A stretch of DNA of 11,899 nucleotides, from positions 1 through 11,899 of the forward strand of contig JAQUXV010000048.1 of the NCBI GenBank assembly GCA_028692205.1, read 5' to 3'. The position numbers and the translations under genes were made by a program. This document shows positions 7,465-11,899 of this stretch, one piece after another; position 1 is the first letter of the stretch, and every line of letters begins with the position of its first letter. The notes under the pieces were generated by a model that was not told the origin of the DNA, did not search any database, and saw nothing but the letters and a program-made list of their open reading frames with translations. This DNA comes from Eubacteriales bacterium (GTDB lineage: Bacteria > Bacillota_A > Clostridia > Christensenellales > Aristaeellaceae).

Positions 7465-7473
7465 AAAACCGCC

Positions 7474-8181
7474 TCATTCTTCGTCGGTCTGGGGCGTATC
7501 CGCGTCCTCCGGCTTGCCGTTTGCCTTGCGAACGCTGTCCAGATAGTTGTAAAGTGTGAATTTGGAGATACCGAGGAACTCGCAAACGCGCTCGCCGGAT
7601 TTGGAAATGACGAAAACGCCTTTATCGTCCAGATATTTCAGGAACTTACATTTATCTTCCCGGTCCATCAGCGTAACCTGTTTGCCTACGTGGCTCAGGG
7701 CGCTTTGCAGCATGTATTCCAGCAGCTCGCTGATATTGTTGAAAAATACTTCTTTCGTTTCGTGTTCCATTTCCGTATTTTCTTCGTGGGACAGGGAATA
7801 TTTATTTTCGTTGCGCAAAAATTCTTCCATTTTCAGAGATTCGGTAATATCTTTGTTGATGCAGATGGAGCCGACCACGCGGCCTTCCTCGTTGTGGATG
7901 AACATGGTGGAGGAGCGGAGGATTTTGCCTGTGCGCGTATGGGTGACATAATTGTAGCGATCGCCGTTTTCCACTGTGCCGCGCAGCACTTCCAGCCCGA
8001 GGTTGCTACCGCAGTCGCCGATTTTGCGGCCCGTAACATGCCCGTTGCGGATATCCACGATGGTGTGGTCGTACTCCTTGGACAGGTCGTGCAGCACGAT
8101 CTCGTCGTTTGCGTTCATCTGGGACTCCAGCATGTCCAACAATTGTTTGAAGAAGGCTTGTTCCTCCTCGATAAACTTCAT
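7474..8181 (-). CDS. YheO/DauR-type PAS and helix-turn-helix transcription regulator
   Basis: A 235-residue cytoplasmic regulator. The N-terminal half (about 1-115) is a YheO-type PAS domain, marked by DEIVLHDLS (26-34), the stretch DIRNGHVTGRKIGD (43-56) and GSICINKDIT (104-113). The C-terminal part (about 165-207) is the matching helix-turn-helix, with KGVFVISKSGERVCEFLGIS followed by KFTLYNYLD. A charged linker (about 118-145) lies between. The best-known relative, DauR of Pseudomonas, represses D-arginine use, so an amino-acid-like ligand is possible here, but this is inference by family. I chose the ATG at 8181, which follows a GGTGGTGA site; an in-frame ATG at 8220 has no such site and lies almost at the predicted transcription start. 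The gene leads an operon with the M20 hydrolase and may control it and the importer. The extreme C-terminus is acidic and looks disordered. Confidence 0.9.
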   Translation of the reverse strand: MKFIEEEQAFFKQLLDMLESQMNANDEIVLHDLSKEYDHTIVDIRNGHVTGRKIGDCGSNLGLEVLRGTVENGDRYNYVTHTRTGKILRSSTMFIHNEEGRVVGSICINKDITESLKMEEFLRNENKYSLSHEENTEMEHETKEVFFNNISELLEYMLQSALSHVGKQVTLMDREDKCKFLKYLDDKGVFVISKSGERVCEFLGISKFTLYNYLDSVRKANGKPEDADTPQTDEE

Positions 8182-8197
8182 AGGTTCACCACCACAA

Positions 8198-8235
8198 TCT
8201 AACAGATTTTTTGTTTTCATGGCCGAATTCTAACA
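8198..8235. repeat. Direct repeat TCTAACA, possible operator of the regulator
   Basis: TCTAACA occurs at 8198-8204 and 8229-8235, 31 bases apart, about three helical turns. One copy overlaps the -10 box of the regulator promoter and the other lies in its short leader. The first is also part of a small palindrome ATCTAACAGAT. The placement suits autoregulation by the regulator, but this is inference. Confidence 0.35.
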
Positions 8236-8255
8236 TACTTTTTGTAATATGTAAA
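8227..8255 (-). promoter_or_regulatory. Sigma-70/SigA-type promoter of the regulator-amidohydrolase operon
   Basis: On the minus strand TTTACA (8250-8255) and TAGAAT (8227-8232) are separated by exactly 17 bases; each differs by one base from the consensus hexamer. The flanks upstream (8256-8285) are strongly A/T-rich, unlike the surrounding DNA. Transcription would start near 8220, leaving a leader of about 40 bases. Confidence 0.75.
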
Positions 8256-8564
8256 TAGAAAATATGAAAATTATTTATATTTGTCTTTGCCGACCGACGT
8301 CGCCACCAACCAGAACCTGATGAAACATAACGCTTTTGGGGCAAACACCCGTCGAATACGGATTTGCTGAAAAAGAGTTTGAACCCCCCATATTAGCCCA
8401 TGGATAAGCGCGGAAGGGTTTTACAAACGGGGCTGGATATTTTTCGGTCTGACGCTTGCAAAGTGGTGCCCGCGGTGCTACTGTTTCAACAGGGCCACGC
8501 GATTACCATCCATTTGTTTATTCTGATAAGAGAATATTCTTGTTTCTGAAAGGACGTCGGGAGT
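8256..8564. other. Divergent intergenic region, leader of the secreted-protein gene
   Basis: About 310 bases between the regulator promoter and the plus-strand gene. I find no convincing gene. It contains a candidate folded element at 8338-8387, a 49-codon open frame from 8400 without a ribosome binding site, and a perfect palindrome AGAATATTCT at 8531-8540 close to the gene start. A promoter for the plus-strand gene must lie here, but no pair of boxes was good enough to name. AAAGGA (8549-8554 region) lies about 10 bases before its ATG. Confidence 0.5.
8338..8387 (+). other. Candidate structured RNA element in leader
   Basis: GGGGCAAAC (8338-8346) can pair with GTTTG (8377-8381) and CCCC (8384-8387), giving 9 bp with a two-base bulge. 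Inside it CCGT (8349-8352) pairs with ACGG (8358-8361) over a five-base loop. It lies about 180 bases before the secreted-protein gene. I do not recognise it as a known riboswitch, and chance is possible. Confidence 0.3.
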
Positions 8565-9521
8565 ATGAAAAAAGGGCTTGCTCTGGTAATGGCTTTTCTG
8601 ATGGCGGTTTTCTGCGCGCAGGCGCTGGCTGAGACGGTGCCGGACGAGGCAATACACAACGCGATACTGACGCTTGCCTGGGAAGATGGAAACGGCGAAT
8701 TCTGGGCGGAAGGCCATGTGGTGCTGGGAACGAAAAAAACCGGCGACACGGTGAAGGTATATGCGACGGCAGGCTGCCAGGAATACGAGTTTCTGGACGG
8801 CATTTTCACGGATGCCGGCGGAGGCTTTCAGGAGCCGATCACGATCACCTTCCTGAAGACGGACGGCGGCTACGAGCTGCAAAATATCCTGCAGCCCGAC
8901 GACGGGGAGGACTATGACGCGTCCATCAAAAAGATGATGCCCAAGAGCTGCATTACCAAAATGAGCAAGAACAGCGAAGCCAACAACGCGGAAATTACCC
9001 GGCAGATGATCGTACAGGCGCAGGCTTACCTTGTGGGCATCGGCAGGACGGAGCCGGTGCAGGACTGGCGTGACCGCGATTTGCAATTGTCCGGTATACT
9101 GACTCCGGCATCCAACCAGACCATTTCCTTCAGCCCTCCGTATCCCCTGTGGGTCACCAATACGGAACGGCTGGAAAACGGCGTGCGGTATGTATATACC
9201 CGGACGTGGGCGGCAGACGCCGATGCCGCCGAGGGATACACCTATACGACTCCCGATGGAAGCTCGGCTGTCTGCGACGGGAAACCGGGCACGGAAACCC
9301 TGACCAAGTCACGCTACGACAATCAGCAGGTTGTGGAGACGATTACGATTCACGCAGAACCCTTCGAGTTGACCGTTACCTATCAGGATGACGGCGGCAC
9401 GAAGGAATACCGCTTTGCCTACGACGGTGCAACCTACCACCAGCCCACGGTGACGCAGACCGGCGAATGCGGCGTTTCGTACCCTTCCTTTGAGCAGTCG
9501 TTTGATTATCTGCCGCAATAA
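8565..9521 (+). CDS. Secreted protein of unknown function
   Basis: A 318-residue protein with a clear Sec signal peptide: MKK, a hydrophobic core, and a cleavage site after ALA (20-22), directly before ETVPDEAI. No lipobox, membrane anchor or cell-wall sorting motif follows, so it is probably released. The first half (about 23-130) contains AEGHVVLG, TVKVYATAGCQEYEF and ITITFLKTDGGYELQ, then DGEDYDASIKKMMPKSC. This pattern resembles the extracellular C-terminal region of BlaR1/M56-like sensor proteins in clostridia, where a similar stretch ends in DIKKKFP; the likeness is from memory. The second half (about 165-318) is rich in Thr, Tyr and beta-strand-like runs and is not recognised. It is the only plus-strand gene here, faces away from the regulator and ends in its own terminator, so it is a single-gene unit. 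Function remains unknown. Confidence 0.85.
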   Translation: MKKGLALVMAFLMAVFCAQALAETVPDEAIHNAILTLAWEDGNGEFWAEGHVVLGTKKTGDTVKVYATAGCQEYEFLDGIFTDAGGGFQEPITITFLKTDGGYELQNILQPDDGEDYDASIKKMMPKSCITKMSKNSEANNAEITRQMIVQAQAYLVGIGRTEPVQDWRDRDLQLSGILTPASNQTISFSPPYPLWVTNTERLENGVRYVYTRTWAADADAAEGYTYTTPDGSSAVCDGKPGTETLTKSRYDNQQVVETITIHAEPFELTVTYQDDGGTKEYRFAYDGATYHQPTVTQTGECGVSYPSFEQSFDYLPQ

Positions 9522-9557
9522 AAGGGGGATGCCCGGAGGCGCGAGCCATCCTCTTTT
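9520..9557 (+). terminator. Intrinsic terminator of the secreted-protein gene
   Basis: AAAAGGGGGATG (9520-9531) pairs with CATCCTCTTTT (9547-9557) to give an 11-bp stem including two G-U pairs, around a 15-base loop. It starts inside the TAA stop codon and ends in TTTT. Position and shape fit a rho-independent terminator for the plus-strand gene. Confidence 0.75.
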
Positions 9558-9786
9558 ACCAGCGAGGGCGGAGAGGCAGGAACCGTTGGCAGGCTGAATG
9601 AGATGGGCACATCTACCATCGAGGGTGAGAGAAGAATGAGCTGCCTGTAAGCAGAAGATGTGGAGTATGTCTGCCGGTGAAAGCTGGCGGGAACAATAAC
9701 CTCCGGCAGCCGAAAGCGTTGGGTACATCTACCAGCGAGGGTTGATGGGCAAGAACCTCCTGCAGACTGAATGAGCTGGGCACATC
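9557..9786 (+). repeat. Four degenerate tandem repeats of 57-58 bases
   Basis: Units run 9557-9613, 9614-9671, 9672-9729 and 9730-9786. The first and fourth are closely alike: both begin TACCAGCGAGGG, contain CTGAATGAG and end in TGGGCACATC. The second begins TACCATCGAGGG but is diverged inside; the third keeps mainly the ends and the spacing. The 57/58 alternation breaks the reading frame and stops occur in every frame read, so a repeated protein is unlikely. CTGCCGG (9671-9677) and CCGGCAG (9703-9709) form an inverted repeat within unit three. There are no separate spacers, so it is not a CRISPR array. Confidence 0.8.
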
Positions 9787-9836
9787 TTTTCCACGAACAG
9801 CGCGTGTGCTTCTCCCGCCAAAAAACAGAAATATAG

Positions 9837-9895
9837 AAAAACCTCCCTTACCTCCGGCGCAGGCTTGGCCCTGTGTCGGGATAAAGGAGGTTTTT
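9837..9895. terminator. Long bidirectional terminator hairpin between convergent genes
   Basis: AAAAACCTCC (9837-9846) and GGAGGTTTTT (9886-9895) are exact inverted repeats. After one mismatch three more pairs follow, and an inner stem joins CCGGCGCAGG (9854-9863) with CCTGTGTCGG (9870-9879), with two G-U pairs when read as plus-strand RNA. Both strands end the stem in a T run, so it can stop transcripts from the secreted-protein side and from the adaptor gene, whose stop is 115 bases away. Confidence 0.8.
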
Positions 9896-9955
9896 GTATG
9901 CCGTTCTTCAGGGAAAAGGGATTGAAGGGTAATAACGTTGCGCTTGAAACGCTCC

Positions 9956-9992
9956 CTTGCTCGGCGGGCCACAGGGCCTGCCGCTCGGCAAG
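9956..9992. other. Strong hairpin in the 3' region of the adaptor gene
   Basis: CGGCGGGCC (9962-9970) pairs with GGCCTGCCG (9975-9983) over the loop ACAG, with one G-U pair in plus-strand RNA. Outer arms CTTGC (9956-9960) and GCAAG (9988-9992) extend it past a small internal loop. No T run follows. It lies 18 bases beyond the adaptor stop and may protect the mRNA end or be a repeated extragenic palindrome. Confidence 0.55.
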
Positions 9993-10009
9993 CTTGTTTG
10001 GAAACGGTT

Positions 10010-11089
10010 TTATTGCAGGCGAACGGTTACGCTCATACCGTTCAGCAGCCCGGTCGCATCGTCCGGCAGAAGGGTTACTTCATACTGGGGGCTGCCGGTA
10101 TCGGACAGCGGCAGCGAGGAAACGGATTCCACCGTGCCGGTGAAGGCCGCGCGCTGCGGCAGCGCATCGAAAGTCAGGTCTGCCTTTTGCCCCACGGAAA
10201 TCGAATCCAGATCGCTCTCGTCCGCGTTAAAGACGATTCGCAGGGAGGCTTGCTCGTAAAGGGTAGCCAGCACGGCGTCCTTCGCCACGGCGTCGCCCGC
10301 GGCTTTGGCAACGCTCACCACCACGCCGTCCGCCGGGGAAACGACCGTGTCGCCTGCCGGCAGCAGGCCGGTCAGCGCGCCGTCGACCGTTTCAAACAGC
10401 AGGTCGCCGCGCTGCACGCTTTGCCCCTCGGTAACCGCGCAGCGGAGCACGCTGCCTTCCGCCGTTACGGCGGTCGCCGTAGCGTGCTGCACGCGGGCGC
10501 TACGCGCGATCCGGTTGGCGGTGGTCATGGCTTCGTCCCGAAAGAGGTTCACGGTCTCTTCCAGCTCAAGGTTGCTTTGCAGCACCTCCACGGTGAAGCT
10601 GCGCCCATCCACCGAGGTGATGATCCCCGTGCCGGTGCGGGCTTCGTCGTCGGTGCTTTCCAGATAGACGGTGTCCCCCTGGTTCAGATAACGGTTCACG
10701 TTATGGGTGTCGTTGCCGTTGTACGCCCCGTTGGTGGTGGCGCTGACGGTGTACAGGCCTTCGGGCTCCAGGTACAAAAGCGCTCCGTAGCGGTCGGCTA
10801 CCTGCGCGGCGTCGTCCCCCGGCGTGGCGCGTAAACCGCGCACAATGCCGTTAAACGGCGCGTACACCTTGGTGGTGGAAAGGGCGAACAGTGCCTCCCC
10901 GGCGGTGACGGTATCGCCCGCGCGGAGGGAGAAATCCGCCAGGTTCCCGCCGAAGGGGGCTAAAACGGATACGGTGTCTGTGTATTCCACCCGGCCGGAA
11001 AAATCGACGTGGACCGATTCGGCCAGCGCGGGAACGGAAACGAGCGCCAGAGAGAGAACAAGGAACATTGCAAGGCATTTTTTCAACAT
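10010..11089 (-). CDS. Secreted HlyD/MacA-like exporter adaptor with duplicated module
   Basis: A 359-residue membrane-fusion-type adaptor acting outside the membrane with a MacB-type permease. The signal peptide runs MLKKCLAMFLVLSL to ALA (21-23), and there is no lipobox. The mature chain reads as two similar modules. Module one has lipoyl half-motifs at LAPFGGNLADFSLRAGDTV (43-61) and YAPFNGIVRGL (76-86), then a beta-rich part to about 175. Module two has half-motifs around VLRCAVTEGQSVQRGDLLF (214-232) and SPADGVVVSVAKAAGD (251-266), then a beta-barrel part including ISVGQKADLTFDALP (297-311) and FTGTVESVSSL (316-326). The long alpha-hairpin that reaches an outer-membrane channel in Gram-negative relatives is absent from both, as expected without TolC. 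AAAGGAAG lies 7 bases before the ATG. The permease gene is 124 bases upstream. Confidence 0.85.
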   Translation of the reverse strand: MLKKCLAMFLVLSLALVSVPALAESVHVDFSGRVEYTDTVSVLAPFGGNLADFSLRAGDTVTAGEALFALSTTKVYAPFNGIVRGLRATPGDDAAQVADRYGALLYLEPEGLYTVSATTNGAYNGNDTHNVNRYLNQGDTVYLESTDDEARTGTGIITSVDGRSFTVEVLQSNLELEETVNLFRDEAMTTANRIARSARVQHATATAVTAEGSVLRCAVTEGQSVQRGDLLFETVDGALTGLLPAGDTVVSPADGVVVSVAKAAGDAVAKDAVLATLYEQASLRIVFNADESDLDSISVGQKADLTFDALPQRAAFTGTVESVSSLPLSDTGSPQYEVTLLPDDATGLLNGMSVTVRLQ

Positions 11090-11180
11090 ATGCCAACTTC
11101 CTTTCCGGTTATTTCAGGGGTTATGCGCGGCAGTGCGAAACGTGCGGCTGCCGCCGGAGGTTGCGTTACGTTCGCAGGGG

Positions 11181-11211
11181 GCCTGCGGCTCCCGCGAGGC
11201 GCGTCGCAGGC
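11181..11211 (-). promoter_or_regulatory. Intercistronic hairpin between permease and adaptor genes
   Basis: GCCTGCG (11181-11187) and CGCAGGC (11205-11211) are exact inverted repeats around a GC-rich 17-base loop, two bases after the permease stop codon. There is no T run, so it is more likely an mRNA stabiliser or translational insulator than a terminator. The adaptor gene follows 91 bases later. Confidence 0.45.
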
Positions 11212-11213
11212 GG

Positions 11214-11899
11214 TTAAACGCTGCGAAGCGCGTCGATGGGGTTAAGCCGGCTGGCTTTGCGGGCGGGCGCCCAGCCGAAGATGATGCCCACCGCCGCCGA
11301 GAACCCGACGCCCAGCGCGATGGCCATGCCGGACACCACAAAGGTGAGGCTGGCCACAACGCTGAACAGGTACGATATGCCCAGCCCCAGCAGGATGCCG
11401 ATAATGCCGCCCGAAAGGCTCAGGATAATCGACTCGATCAGGAATTGCAGCTGTATCTGCCCCGGCTCCGCGCCCAGCGCTTTGCGCAGGCCGATCTCCG
11501 TGGTGCGCTCGGTAACGGTGACCAGCATCATGTTCATAATGCCGATGCCGCCCACCAGCAGCGCGATGGAGGCGATGCCCACCAGCAGCATGGTCATCAT
11601 GGAAAGCATGGTGTCCATGGTGTCCAGAAGGCTTTCCATATTGATAATGTTGTAACTGTTGTCCTTATAGTTGAAGGCGGCGTCCAGCACGCCTTCCAGG
11701 CTGGCCTGTACCTGCTCGATGGTTTGGGTGTCCTCCACATAAACGCTGAGGGAAGTGATGCTTCGCCGCCCTGCCAGCGTCATGGCGGAGGTGTAGGGGA
11801 TAATGAACCGGCCGTCGCCCGTGTCCGCCCCCTGCGCCTGCGTCATCACGTCGCTGCTGTCCGCGTCGGAAAGGACGCCGATCACAAGGTAGCGATACC
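11214..11899 (-). CDS. MacB/FtsX-like ABC exporter permease, C-terminal part
   Basis: About 228 C-terminal residues are visible; the start lies beyond the right edge and the frame stays open to position 11899 (it reads YRYLVIGVLSDADSS at the edge). The first part, to about YKDNSYNIINMESL, belongs to the extracytoplasmic MacB_PCD domain. Then come the FtsX hallmarks: a membrane segment ending VGGIGIMNMMLVTVTERT, the coupling helix TEIGLRKALGAEPGQIQLQF that touches the ATPase, two more membrane segments, and the terminal APARKASRLNPIDALRSV. This is the membrane part of an exporter for peptides, toxins or lipids in the inner membrane. It is followed by the adaptor gene, which supports a tripartite-like exporter. 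The ATPase is not seen and probably lies upstream outside the window. Family assignment is secure; substrate is not. Confidence 0.93.
   Translation of the reverse strand, partial: YRYLVIGVLSDADSSDVMTQAQGADTGDGRFIIPYTSAMTLAGRRSITSLSVYVEDTQTIEQVQASLEGVLDAAFNYKDNSYNIINMESLLDTMDTMLSMMTMLLVGIASIALLVGGIGIMNMMLVTVTERTTEIGLRKALGAEPGQIQLQFLIESIILSLSGGIIGILLGLGISYLFSVVASLTFVVSGMAIALGVGFSAAVGIIFGWAPARKASRLNPIDALRSV

Noticed and set aside
1..8255. Autoinducer-2 (Lsr) uptake operon
   Set aside because: The importer layout (one fused ATPase, two permeases, binding protein) matches Lsr, but no LsrK kinase, LsrF/LsrG or LsrR-like regulator is present. Many other sugar importers share this layout.
8515..8540. 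Promoter TTGTTT with TATTCT before the secreted-protein gene
   Set aside because: Spacing is only 15 bases and both boxes are weak. The AGAATATTCT palindrome there is noted, but no promoter is claimed.
8400..8549. A 49-codon plus-strand frame in the leader of the secreted-protein gene
   Set aside because: There is no ribosome binding site before the ATG and the product has no signal peptide or motif. It ends inside the leader of the next gene; a leader peptide cannot be excluded but is unsupported.
9557..9786. CRISPR array
   Set aside because: The units follow each other with no unique spacers, are longer and more diverged than CRISPR repeats, and no cas gene is near.
9898..10143. Plus-strand open frame with AAAGGAGG 7 bases before its ATG
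   Set aside because: The purine-rich site is the arm of the terminator hairpin 9837-9895, and most of the frame runs antisense through the adaptor gene. The product has no recognisable features, so the good spacing is probably coincidence.

Overview
The window looks like the chromosome of a GC-rich member of the Clostridia (Bacillota). The reasons are strong AGGAGG-type ribosome binding sites before most genes, short Lys-Lys Sec signal peptides of clostridial style, a YheO/DauR-type PAS-HTH regulator of the form common in Bacillota, and a MacB-type exporter with a secreted adaptor. A Christensenellales-like lineage is possible but cannot be proven here, and no RNA gene or phylogenetic marker is present.

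Left and centre (1-8255, all on the minus strand, so read from right to left). A promoter at 8227-8255 drives a PAS-HTH regulator (7474-8181) and, 9 bases later, an M20 metallo-amidohydrolase (6259-7464). After 181 bases with a terminator-like hairpin and a weak promoter candidate comes a ribose-type ABC importer: substrate-binding protein (5076-6077), fused double ATPase (3281-4801) and two different permeases (2313-3284, 1369-2316). The last three genes are joined by ATGA overlaps. A TIM-barrel protein resembling unassigned glycoside hydrolases (147-1319) and the start of a metallo-beta-lactamase-fold protein (1-133, cut by the window edge) follow. The set looks like a capture-and-hydrolyse pathway: import of a small sugar-like ligand, then cleavage by up to three hydrolases. 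The substrate is unknown.

Middle right (8256-10009). A leader with a possible structured element precedes a plus-strand gene for a secreted protein of unknown function (8565-9521). It ends in a clear intrinsic terminator. Downstream lie four degenerate tandem units of 57-58 bases (9557-9786), a long hairpin that can terminate transcription from both sides (9837-9895) and another strong hairpin (9956-9992). None of this looks coding.

Right edge (10010-11899, minus strand). A MacB/FtsX-like permease (C-terminal part only) is followed by a secreted adaptor built from two lipoyl plus beta-barrel modules in tandem and lacking the usual alpha-hairpin. Their ATPase is probably beyond the right edge. 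This exporter is a separate unit from the importer cluster.

The most unusual points are the unassigned import/hydrolase combination, the non-lipoprotein binding protein, the duplicated adaptor and the tandem repeats in the convergent intergenic region.
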